DNA of 5,294 bases from Methanosarcinales archaeon (GTDB taxonomy: Archaea; Halobacteriota; Methanosarcinia; DSM-18856; Methermicoccaceae), in contig QMVI01000082.1 of the NCBI GenBank assembly GCA_003661015.1, positions 1 to 5,294 of the forward strand, in the 5' to 3' direction. The notes beneath the pieces are model-generated. The model worked only from the letters and a program-made list of their open reading frames with translations, was not told the origin of the DNA and did not search any database. Shown piece after piece: positions 1 to 5,294 of the stretch. The first letter of the stretch is position 1; each line of letters begins with the position of its first letter. The position numbers and the translations under genes are program-made.

Positions 1-573
1 CATCCTTTGAAGGAAGGCTTCAATCTTATCGTCTGGTATCCCAACCTTTCTCATCTCCTCTATGGCCCTTGCCCTCATTATGCCTTGGGCACATGGACAG
101 ACTGTCATTCCCACTACCTCTGCTCCAACTACTTTCTTGCTTCTAAACTCAGGATCACGATAGGATACTGCCTCGGCAAATATCTCGACCATGTCCTGAC
201 AGCTTGTTTTCGTTACGGGAGAGACTCTCTTTATTGTGTACTCGCTCCTCATTCTGACCTCTGCCTTTTTTGCATACTCATGACACCCAAGCAAACGATT
301 TGCAACAGCCTCACACAAACTCTCTATTTCGTATATGGGAGAGGAGACTGCTTCCTCAAGCACCTCATTTATGGCTTCGAAGTTCCTTGACAGGTTTGCC
401 CCCTTTCTTTCTGATGGCAAATCAACGAATATGTCAAACGTTGATATGAGGACGATTGGTCGCTTTCCCTTTCTTGCAACCTCGACAAGTTTCTTAACAT
501 TTGTAACTCCAACCCTCGTAAGGTTGAGAGGGATATCTGGATAGTTCGCCTGAACATCTGGAAGTTTTTTCAT
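1..573 (-). CDS. mptA: GTP cyclohydrolase MptA (archaeal type, 3' end off the window)
   Basis: MptA is the archaeal Fe(II)-dependent GTP cyclohydrolase that opens the tetrahydromethanopterin pathway by making 7,8-dihydroneopterin 2',3'-cyclic phosphate. Seen here: 191 codons starting MKKLPDVQANYPDIP, then LTRVGVTN (18-25), KRPIVLISTFDIFVDLP (37-53), ESLCEAV (84-90), HEYAKKAEV (98-106) and TVCPCAQ (157-163). These match the MptA/FolE2 family order as I recall it. The family is about 310 residues, so roughly the last third, including the conserved THNQR-type region, lies off the left edge. Two more in-frame ATGs exist at 591 and 603. I chose 573 because family members begin just before the LPDVQ motif, because the TATA elements place the transcript start near 587-598, and because GTGAG lies about nine bases upstream of this ATG. 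The family call is firm; the exact start is fairly likely. Confidence 0.93.
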   Translation of the reverse strand, partial: MKKLPDVQANYPDIPLNLTRVGVTNVKKLVEVARKGKRPIVLISTFDIFVDLPSERKGANLSRNFEAINEVLEEAVSSPIYEIESLCEAVANRLLGCHEYAKKAEVRMRSEYTIKRVSPVTKTSCQDMVEIFAEAVSYRDPEFRSKKVVGAEVVGMTVCPCAQGIMRARAIEEMRKVGIPDDKIEAFLQRM

Positions 574-606
574 GACAAACCACTCACGCATACCTTTTAT
601 CATAAC

Positions 607-628
607 CTTTATATAAGATTAATATAAA
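607..628 (-). promoter_or_regulatory. Promoter of mptA (TATA elements)
   Basis: On the minus strand two overlapping archaeal TATA-like elements occur: TTTATATTAA (628-619) and CTTATATAAAG (617-607). With the usual archaeal distance of about 25 bases from TATA centre to transcript start, transcription would begin around 598 or 587. Both positions lie downstream of the ATG at 603, which supports translation from 573 with a short leader. This is inference from motif and spacing only. Confidence 0.55.
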
Positions 629-645
629 CCATTGGAAGGGTGGTA

Positions 646-669
646 AAGTAAATTTGATATAAGTAAATT
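646..669. repeat. Short direct repeat upstream of the mptA promoter
   Basis: The 9-mer AAGTAAATT occurs at 646-654 and again at 661-669, a 15-base period, about 20 bases beyond the outer mptA TATA element. It could be a tandem regulator site for mptA, but the stretch is AT-rich and a chance origin is quite possible. Confidence 0.3.
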
Positions 670-679
670 CTATTTTTTG

Positions 680-698
680 CCAACCACCCCCCTCCTCC
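680..698 (-). other. G-rich tract after the DUF22 stop codon
   Basis: Directly after the TAA at 701-699 the minus strand reads GGAGGAGGGGGGTGGTTGG, with five runs of two or more G. It could fold as a two-quartet G-quadruplex in RNA or DNA. It also looks like a very strong Shine-Dalgarno sequence, but no useful reading frame follows: the nearest GTG meets a TAG after four codons. The function is unknown. Confidence 0.4.
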
Positions 699-1077
699 TT
701 ATGTCAACATCTGATTTGATATCGGATACACCTGAAGTACATCAAGCAAATCTCCTTTTCTCACATGAGAATCCTGAAGAGCGAAGAATATCACGCTGTG
801 TATAACTGTGTATAACCCTCTCGCACTCCACCGGGTAAAGACTCTCATGACCAACCTTCAAAACGCACCCCACTGGATTGAATGTTCTTCCATGGGGTAT
901 GATAATATGGTTCCTAGGGATTCTCATCTTCACAGAAATGATGGCAACCTCTCCCATTTTCAATCTGATGCTCTCGTCTGATATCACCATCTCCCATCGA
1001 GCTTTTGTTGATAAAACGAATCAATAAGGAACCGCCCATACATCAGTTCTTTCGAGATGTTCTTCCATATCTCTCAT
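699..1077 (-). pseudogene. Broken DUF22-like archaeal gene (frameshift by 10-bp duplication, plus in-frame TGA)
   Basis: The longest intact piece is 82 codons from the ATG at 990 to the TGA at 744-742. It reads MVISDESIRLKMGEVAI, then IPRNHIIIPHGRTFNPVG and KVGHESLYPVECERVIHS, and then becomes unconvincing. At that point the 10-mer CTGTGTATAA (plus strand) is present twice. Removing one copy lets the frame continue as VIFFALQDSHVRKGDLLDVL and end at the TAA at 701-699. The layout (IPxN, G..VxVG, then FFALxD...KKGDLLxV) resembles my memory of DUF22, an archaeal family of unknown function. Upstream, the same frame runs from an ATG at 1077 (or 1068) through EHLERTDVWAVPY to a TGA at 1023-1021, then FVLSTKARWE into the 990 ATG. 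Bridging both lesions gives 122 residues, close to a DUF22 domain length. The 990 ATG has GGGAG immediately against it, a poor spacing, which also argues for an original start further upstream. Alternatives are a sequencing error, or a real shorter protein from 990. The frameshift is convincing; the family name is from memory. Confidence 0.62.
796..816. repeat. Perfect 10-bp tandem duplication inside the DUF22-like gene
   Basis: CTGTGTATAA occurs at 796-805 and again at 806-815, and the next base (816) repeats the first letter of the unit. Ten bases is not a multiple of three, so the second copy shifts the minus-strand frame. Collapsing the pair restores a conserved-looking C-terminus. This is the expected product of replication slippage. 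Confidence 0.9.
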
Positions 1078-1091
1078 TTAGGCTCAAACAT

Positions 1092-1105
1092 TAAAAATAT
1101 ATAAC
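1092..1105. promoter_or_regulatory. Shared TATA region of a divergent promoter
   Basis: Only about 50 bases separate the two divergent starts, and the single strong AT element is AAAAATATATAAC (1093-1105), with TATATA at 1098-1103. Counting about 25 bases to the right gives a plus-strand transcript start near 1125-1127, at the Trm112-like ATG. Counting the same distance to the left gives a minus-strand start near 1075, at the upstream ATGs of the DUF22-like gene. Both transcripts would be leaderless or nearly so. The element is nearly symmetric, so it may work in both directions, but this is inferred from spacing. Confidence 0.5.
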
Positions 1106-1126
1106 ATCCCTAAGCATGTGAGGAGT

Positions 1127-1312
1127 ATGAAGCGCTGGTTGATGGAAATCCTTGCATGCCCTCTATGTAAAGGAGAGCTCGAACTGAGGGTGGAGAGAAC
1201 AGAAGGAGAAGAGATCGTTGAGGGGGCGCTCATCTGTAAGAAGTGTGATACTACATATCCCATACAAGATGGAATACCCAATATGCTTCCTCCAGAACTG
1301 AGGAAGGAGTGA
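1127..1312 (+). CDS. Trm112-like zinc-ribbon protein (methyltransferase activator family)
   Basis: This is a 61-residue protein reading MKRWLMEILACPLCKGELEL, with a zinc-knuckle pair CPLC (11-14) and CKKC (37-40) followed by TYPIQDGIPNMLPPE. That is the full layout of archaeal Trm112-like proteins. In eukaryotes and Haloferax, Trm112 binds and stabilises SAM-dependent methyltransferases that modify tRNA, rRNA or release factor; no partner methyltransferase is in this window. A GTG at 1118 in the same frame would add three residues. I prefer the ATG at 1127 because family members begin at the MKRxLxxILACP motif and because the TATA element places the transcript start at about 1125-1127. It is the first gene of the operon, with six bases between its stop and pyrG. 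Its codons GGAGTGA form the likely ribosome binding site of pyrG. Confidence 0.88.
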   Translation: MKRWLMEILACPLCKGELELRVERTEGEEIVEGALICKKCDTTYPIQDGIPNMLPPELRKE

Positions 1313-1318
1313 GAGGTC

Positions 1319-2908
1319 GTGGTAAAGTACATAGTGGTTACTGGCGGAGTGATGAGTGGTCTTGGCAAAGGCATAACAACCGCATCCATCGGAAGACTTC
1401 TCAAAAACAAGGGGTATGAAGTTACTGCAATCAAGATAGACCCATATCTCAATGTGGATGCGGGAACTATGAATCCCTACCAGCACGGAGAGGTTTTCGT
1501 TCTGGACGATGGAGGAGAGGTGGATTTAGACCTCGGGAACTATGAAAGATTCCTTGATATCGAGCTTACAAAGAACCACAACATCACAACAGGCAAAGTT
1601 TACCTTAGTGTCATAACCAAAGAGAGGAGGGGAGAATACCTCGGTAGCACTGTCCAGATAATCCCTCACATAACAGACGAGATAAAGAGACAGATAAAGG
1701 AAGTAGCTGAGAAAAGTGGAGCTGAGATATGTCTGATAGAGGTGGGTGGAACGGTTGGAGACATAGAGAGCATGCCTTTCTTGGAAACACTCAGACAGTT
1801 GAGGATGGAGGAGGAGGTGATGTTTGTGCATGTTACTCTCGTTCTCAACGATGCTCAGGGAGAGCAAAAGACGAAACCAACCCAACACTCGGTGAAGGAG
1901 TTGAGAGAGTTGGGACTCCAACCAGATGTCATAGTTGCCAGATGTAGAGAGCCACTTCTTGACTCCACAAAAGAGAAGATTTCACTTTTCTGTGATGTTA
2001 AAAGGGAGGCTGTAATCGGTGCTGTTGATGTTGATGACATATACAGACTTCCCTCTGTGTTCGCTGAAGAGGGGTTATTTGATGTGATAAAAGAAAAACT
2101 GAAGCTTGATGACAGAGATGTTATGGATAGTTCATGGGAAAATGTTGTCATCCAGCTTGACTCGATATCGAGAAGAAAACATGTGAAGATGCCAAGAATT
2201 GCAATTGTTGGTAAGTACACACACCTTGTGGACTCGTATCTCAGTATAAGGGAGGCAATCAAGCATGCTGCCATGGAGCTTGGATGCAAGCCAAGGATAG
2301 AATGGATTGAGGCAGAGGAGTTTGAGGAGGACGAGGAGGGAGTGGAGAGGCTCTGGGATTACCATGGCATACTGGTGCCGGGTGGGTTCGGTACGAGAGG
2401 AGTAGAGGGAAAAATGATGGCTATCAGATACGCAAGAGAACATGACATCCCGTATCTTGGATTGTGTCTTGGTATGCAGTTATCGATTGTGGAGTTTGCA
2501 AGAAATGTTGTCGGACTTGAAGGTGCAGGAAGCACGGAGTGGTCAGAGACGCCACATCCAGTCATAGATTTGCTACCAGAGCAGAAGAAATTGAAAGATT
2601 ACGGGGGGACGATGAGACTTGGTGGGTATGAAATAGACATAGTAGAGGGGACACTTGCCCATCAGATTTATGGTAGAAAGAAAATAAGAGAAAGGCACAG
2701 GCATCGTTATGAGGTGAATCCAAAGTACGTACCTCTCCTTCAAAAGCACGGGCTTGTCATCTCTGGAACACATAAAGAAAGAGTTGAGATAATCGAGTAT
2801 CCGAAGAACAGGTTCTATCTTGCAACCCAGTTTCATCCAGAATTCAACTCAAGACCTGGGAAGGCTTCTCCCCCCTTCGTTGGATTTCTCAGAGCAATGC
2901 TGAGGTGA
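1319..2908 (+). CDS. pyrG: CTP synthase (glutamine-hydrolysing)
   Basis: PyrG makes CTP from UTP, ATP and glutamine, the last step of de novo pyrimidine nucleotide synthesis, in the cytoplasm. It is 529 residues, close to the usual 535 or so, and looks intact. The N-terminal synthetase domain (about 1-265) has the P-loop SGLGKG (13-18), DDGGEVDLDLGNYERF (63-78) and EVGGTVGDIESMPF (141-154); D71 and E141 should be the magnesium ligands by analogy with E. coli. The C-terminal class I glutaminase domain (about 290-529) has VPGGFGTRG, the nucleophile in GLCLGMQ (Cys383) and HPE (His506, Glu508), so the catalytic triad is complete. The start is a GTG. It is preferred because MVKYIVVTGGV is the family N-terminus and GGAGTGA lies six bases upstream. 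An acidic stretch, EAEEFEEDEEG (from residue 331), sits in a variable glutaminase segment. The stop is four bases before the protease gene. Confidence 0.98.
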   Translation: MVKYIVVTGGVMSGLGKGITTASIGRLLKNKGYEVTAIKIDPYLNVDAGTMNPYQHGEVFVLDDGGEVDLDLGNYERFLDIELTKNHNITTGKVYLSVITKERRGEYLGSTVQIIPHITDEIKRQIKEVAEKSGAEICLIEVGGTVGDIESMPFLETLRQLRMEEEVMFVHVTLVLNDAQGEQKTKPTQHSVKELRELGLQPDVIVARCREPLLDSTKEKISLFCDVKREAVIGAVDVDDIYRLPSVFAEEGLFDVIKEKLKLDDRDVMDSSWENVVIQLDSISRRKHVKMPRIAIVGKYTHLVDSYLSIREAIKHAAMELGCKPRIEWIEAEEFEEDEEGVERLWDYHGILVPGGFGTRGVEGKMMAIRYAREHDIPYLGLCLGMQLSIVEFARNVVGLEGAGSTEWSETPHPVIDLLPEQKKLKDYGGTMRLGGYEIDIVEGTLAHQIYGRKKIRERHRHRYEVNPKYVPLLQKHGLVISGTHKERVEIIEYPKNRFYLATQFHPEFNSRPGKASPPFVGFLRAMLR

Positions 2909-2912
2909 GCTG

Positions 2913-4022
2913 ATGTGGTCATACGAAATAGGAAAGATAAGGGGAATACCCATAAAAATACATATAACATTCCTGTTTGTTCTTCCTCTCTTCATGTTCG
3001 TTTTCTCGGTTGATAACCGCTTTGGGTTCGGTGATTTTCCTTCTCCATACAACTACATATGGGGGCTGGTGACTGCTATTCTTCTTTTTGTCTCGGTTCT
3101 ACTCCATGAGCTCGGTCATTCGCTTGTTGCAATGAGATATGGCTCAAGAATACTTGGCATCACCCTCTTCATCTTCGGAGGTGTTTCTCAGATAGAGGAG
3201 ATATCTAAAAAACCATCTGAAGAGGCGAAGATGGCTTTTGTTGGTCCGCTTGTCAGCTTTGTGATTGGTGTAACCCTGCTCGCACTCTACATGGGGCTAT
3301 CGGTGTTTATGGATGGAGGGATAATAAGGGTCTTACGTGTGCTTGGCTTCATAAACATACTCCTCGGAGCTTTCAATCTCATCCCTGCATTTCCAATGGA
3401 TGGGGGAAGAATACTCAGAGCATACTTCGCAACAAAATATCCATACATAGAAGCAACAAGAAAAGCTGCATTCATAGGTAAGATATTTGCGTTCCTCATG
3501 GGACTCGTAGGAGTCTTCGTGAGCATATGGCTTGTGCTCATAGCGTTTTTCATATACATCGGTGCGAGTGAGGAGGAGTCTGCAACCCGTATGAAATCCG
3601 TTCTTGAAGGTGTGAAGGTTAGAGAACTCATGAGTGAAAACATTGTGTATGCCCTGCCAGACATGAGAGTGTCTGAACTTCTCGAATTGATGTTCCATAC
3701 AAGATACGCTGGGTATCCCGTTGTATCACGCATCCCAGAAAACGCTTTCATAACAGTAGATGATGTTGTGGGCATAATCACATTTAGAGACTTGCAGAGA
3801 GTACCTTTCACCCAAAGGGAAACTGTGTTTGTAAAAGATGTTATGAACCCGATAGTGGAAACAATTGATGTGAATGATGATGTGGCAGAGGCACTTAAAA
3901 AATTACAAGGCTCAGCTTCTGGGAGGTTGCTCGTGGTTGAGAATAACAGAGTTGTCGGTATCATATCAAGAACAGATATAGTCAGGGCACTTCAAATTCT
4001 GTCTGTGAGAGAGGAGACATGA
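2913..4022 (+). CDS. Site-2 protease-like intramembrane zinc metalloprotease (M50) with two CBS domains
   Basis: This is a 369-residue polytopic membrane protein of peptidase family M50. The zinc site is complete: HELGH (65-69), with Glu66 as catalytic base, and NLIPAFPMDGGR (155-166), where Asp163 is the third ligand. About five to six hydrophobic segments are visible, near 15-32, 49-70, 106-129, 140-160 and 187-217. From about 233 a soluble tail holds two CBS motifs: VKVRELMSENIVYALPDMRV to VVGIITFRDL (about 234-294), and VKDVMNPIVETIDVNDDV to VVGIISRTDIVRAL (about 307-360). The same architecture occurs in the structurally known Methanocaldococcus jannaschii S2P. CBS pairs usually bind adenine nucleotides or SAM, so the protease is probably ligand-gated; its substrate is unknown. 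The start follows the pyrG stop by four bases, with the ribosome binding site GAGGTGA overlapping that stop. The stop directly abuts the fumarase gene. Confidence 0.95.
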   Translation: MWSYEIGKIRGIPIKIHITFLFVLPLFMFVFSVDNRFGFGDFPSPYNYIWGLVTAILLFVSVLLHELGHSLVAMRYGSRILGITLFIFGGVSQIEEISKKPSEEAKMAFVGPLVSFVIGVTLLALYMGLSVFMDGGIIRVLRVLGFINILLGAFNLIPAFPMDGGRILRAYFATKYPYIEATRKAAFIGKIFAFLMGLVGVFVSIWLVLIAFFIYIGASEEESATRMKSVLEGVKVRELMSENIVYALPDMRVSELLELMFHTRYAGYPVVSRIPENAFITVDDVVGIITFRDLQRVPFTQRETVFVKDVMNPIVETIDVNDDVAEALKKLQGSASGRLLVVENNRVVGIISRTDIVRALQILSVREET

Positions 4023-4592
4023 ATGATTGAGAGATTGACTGAAAGGTTGAAAACTCCGCTGGGGGAGGAAGTCCTGAAACTGAGAGCGGGAGATATAGTC
4101 GAGCTGAACGGTACGATATATACCGCCAGAGATAGGGCACACATGAAAATGATTGAAAAAGATGCACCGGTTGAGCTTGAGGGTGCGGTCATATATCACT
4201 GCGGACCTCTGGCTATCAACGAAGATGGAAAATGGAGGGTTGTATCTGCAGGTCCAACCACAAGTGAAAGAATGGCTCATATAACCGAGCCAATTCTCAA
4301 AAGAGGTGTAAGAGCGATTGTTGGGAAAGGCGGAATGAGTACTGCACCTGAAATCTTGAGGGGGAGGGGGGTTTATCTTAGTTTTTGTGGAGGGTGTGGT
4401 GCTCTGGCTGCATCGTTTGTGAAGAGAGCGGTTCCTCATTGGCTGGAACTTGGTATGGCAGAGGCGATGTGGGAGTTGATTGTGGAAGGGTTTGGCCCAC
4501 TCATAGTAAGTGTGGATTCCACTGGAAATAGCCTGTACGAGGAAGTAAGAAAAACATCTAAACAGAGGTTAGACGAGTTGACAAGATATTGA
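4023..4592 (+). CDS. fumB: Fumarate hydratase class I, beta subunit
   Basis: This is the beta subunit (C-terminal half) of the two-subunit, iron-sulfur, oxygen-sensitive class I fumarase, which interconverts fumarate and malate. The 189-residue length is normal for archaeal beta subunits. Family motifs are in order: AGDIVELNGTIYTARDRAH (22-40), IYHCGP (57-62), the substrate-binding stretch GPTTSERM (77-84), GKGGM (101-105), CGGCGALAA (122-130) and FGPLIVSVDSTGNSLYEEV (157-175). The 4Fe-4S ligands belong to the alpha subunit, which is not in this window; in M. jannaschii the two subunit genes are also unlinked. The related L-tartrate dehydratase beta subunit is a less likely reading. The ATG follows the protease stop with no gap, and GAGGAG (4011-4016) is a well-placed ribosome binding site, so translation is probably coupled. 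The symbol follows archaeal usage for the beta subunit and is not E. coli fumB. Confidence 0.92.
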   Translation: MIERLTERLKTPLGEEVLKLRAGDIVELNGTIYTARDRAHMKMIEKDAPVELEGAVIYHCGPLAINEDGKWRVVSAGPTTSERMAHITEPILKRGVRAIVGKGGMSTAPEILRGRGVYLSFCGGCGALAASFVKRAVPHWLELGMAEAMWELIVEGFGPLIVSVDSTGNSLYEEVRKTSKQRLDELTRY

Positions 4593-4638
4593 ATATTTGA
4601 CAATATGTTTATAATATTATAATAAAATAACATAAAAA
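4593..4638 (-). terminator. AT-rich convergent gap, probable T-rich terminator of cofG
   Basis: The fumarase and cofG genes converge with 46 bases between their stops. On the minus strand the cofG stop is followed at once by TTTTTATGTTATTTTATTA, the T-rich type of signal that ends archaeal transcripts. A perfect 14-bp palindrome, TTATAATATTATAA (4609-4622), lies in the middle, but with only A and T it would be a weak hairpin. The plus strand has few T runs here. The fumarase transcript may run on into cofG antisense, where a run of six T occurs at 4700-4705. Confidence 0.5.
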
Positions 4639-5294
4639 TTAAAAGGATTGGGCAACTAACCCATCCTCTCCAGCAAGCTCCTTAACAAGATGCTCTACCT
4701 TTTTTCCATACCACCCCAACAAAACGTATTTTGGATGGATGCAAAGCCTCTCTCTCACACTCCCCACCGCCCTTCTTAGCTCGGATACAGAGGGCCATGG
4801 AGCTTCTGGATTTATGTAATCTGGAGTTATTTCAGATATCCCCCCTACATCAGACGCTCCCGCCTTTATGAACTCAGGAAGCATTTCCATAGGTACCAGA
4901 TTAGGAGGGATCTGAACAACAACATCCTCTGGAAGTTGTTCTCTTGCAATTCTCACACACTCCAAAAGTTCAGTAGGAGAGGGACAAGGATGATTCTCCA
5001 TGGCAGTCCCCTTCTTCGGTGAAAAGCCCTGTATTATGACCTCCTGAATGTGCCCATACCTCTCATGAAGCTCCGCAATCTTTGACAATGACTCTATTCT
5101 ATCATCCCAGCTCTCACCTATGCCCACGAGGATGCCGGTTGTAAAAGGAATTCTAAGAGAGCCTGCGTATCTTATTACTCTCAACCTCTTCTTTGGATCT
5201 TTTGAGGGGCTTTTTGCATGTGCGGGCAAATCTGCTGTTGTCTCAAGCATCAGTCCCATGCTCCCGTTGTATGGCTTGAGGTACTTCAACTCTC
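4639..5294 (-). CDS. cofG: FO synthase subunit CofG (5' end off the window)
   Basis: CofG is a radical SAM enzyme that, with CofH, builds 7,8-didemethyl-8-hydroxy-5-deazariboflavin (FO), the chromophore of coenzyme F420. The frame is open to the right edge, and 218 C-terminal codons are visible. Family motifs in order are KYLKPYNGSMGLMLETTADL, then SPSKDPKKRL and RYAGSLRIPFTTGILVGIGE, then EVIIQGFSPKKGTAM, IPPNLVP, AGASDVGGISEITPDYINPE and PWPSV. The family is roughly 320-360 residues. The missing part therefore carries the start codon and the CxxxCxxC cluster motif, which I cannot check. The C-terminus, GEDGLVAQSF before the TAA at 4641-4639, looks natural. The gene runs toward the fumarase operon and is transcribed independently from outside the window. 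The SPSKDPKKRL segment is typical of CofG and separates it from CofH. Confidence 0.95.
   Translation of the reverse strand, partial: ELKYLKPYNGSMGLMLETTADLPAHAKSPSKDPKKRLRVIRYAGSLRIPFTTGILVGIGESWDDRIESLSKIAELHERYGHIQEVIIQGFSPKKGTAMENHPCPSPTELLECVRIAREQLPEDVVVQIPPNLVPMEMLPEFIKAGASDVGGISEITPDYINPEAPWPSVSELRRAVGSVRERLCIHPKYVLLGWYGKKVEHLVKELAGEDGLVAQSF

Noticed and set aside
7..390. Plus-strand open frame of 127 codons
   Set aside because: It lies fully antisense to mptA, whose motifs are clear on the minus strand; its composition is rich in Cys, Tyr and Leu and shows no family features.
591..603. Upstream ATG starts for mptA at 591 and 603
   Set aside because: They would add residues not expected in the family, and the 603 codon lies upstream of both predicted transcript starts.
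631..690. Possible hairpin between GGGTGGT (638-644) and ACCACCC (683-689)
   Set aside because: The stem is only 7 bp with a loop of nearly 40 bases, and no T run follows on the gene-bearing strand.
742..795. C-terminal tail of the 82-codon DUF22-like frame taken as a genuine protein end
   Set aside because: The tail after the duplication does not resemble the rest of the protein, while the alternative frame in the same DNA gives a conserved-looking end.
1021..1023. TGA read as selenocysteine
   Set aside because: No SECIS-like structure was recognised, DUF22 is not known as a selenoprotein family, and a second lesion is present in the same gene.
1084..1452. Minus-strand open frame of 122 codons over the Trm112-pyrG junction
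   Set aside because: It is antisense to two well-supported genes and crosses their boundary, so it is a shadow frame.
3287..3964. Minus-strand open frame of 225 codons
   Set aside because: It is the antisense of the M50-CBS gene, Ser/Thr/Met-rich and without a recognisable domain or ribosome binding site.

Overview
This window comes from a euryarchaeal chromosome. It carries genes for tetrahydromethanopterin synthesis (mptA) and coenzyme F420 synthesis (cofG), an archaeal-type CTP synthase, a Trm112-like zinc protein and AT-rich archaeal TATA boxes. Together these point to a methanogen, an anaerobic methanotroph or an Archaeoglobus-type lineage. The sequence alone does not let me name a genus.

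Layout. Positions 1-573 (minus) hold the first 191 codons of mptA, whose 3' end lies off the left edge. Positions 574-698 hold the mptA promoter, a short direct repeat and a G-rich minus-strand tract. Positions 699-1077 (minus) hold what I read as a broken gene of the archaeal DUF22 type. Its C-terminal half is thrown out of frame by a perfect 10-bp tandem duplication, and its probable N-terminus is cut off by an in-frame TGA. Positions 1078-1126 form a compact divergent promoter with one TATA element between this gene and the plus-strand operon.

Positions 1127-4592 (plus) are a tight four-gene operon: a Trm112-like zinc protein, pyrG (CTP synthase), a site-2 protease-like intramembrane metalloprotease with two C-terminal CBS domains, and the beta subunit of class I fumarate hydratase. 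The gaps are 6, 4 and 0 bases, and each internal gene has a purine-rich ribosome binding site. A 46-base AT-rich gap separates the operon from cofG, which converges from the right (minus, 4639 to the window edge). The first part of cofG, with its radical-SAM cysteines, lies outside the window.

How the genes fit together. Most are central housekeeping functions: pterin and deazaflavin cofactors, CTP supply, fumarate hydration and support for translation-related methylation. The unusual points are the DUF22 remnant with its repairable-looking lesions, and the co-transcription of a CBS-regulated membrane protease with CTP synthase. I see no CRISPR array, transposon, tRNA or rRNA. I do not see a clear new multi-gene system here.
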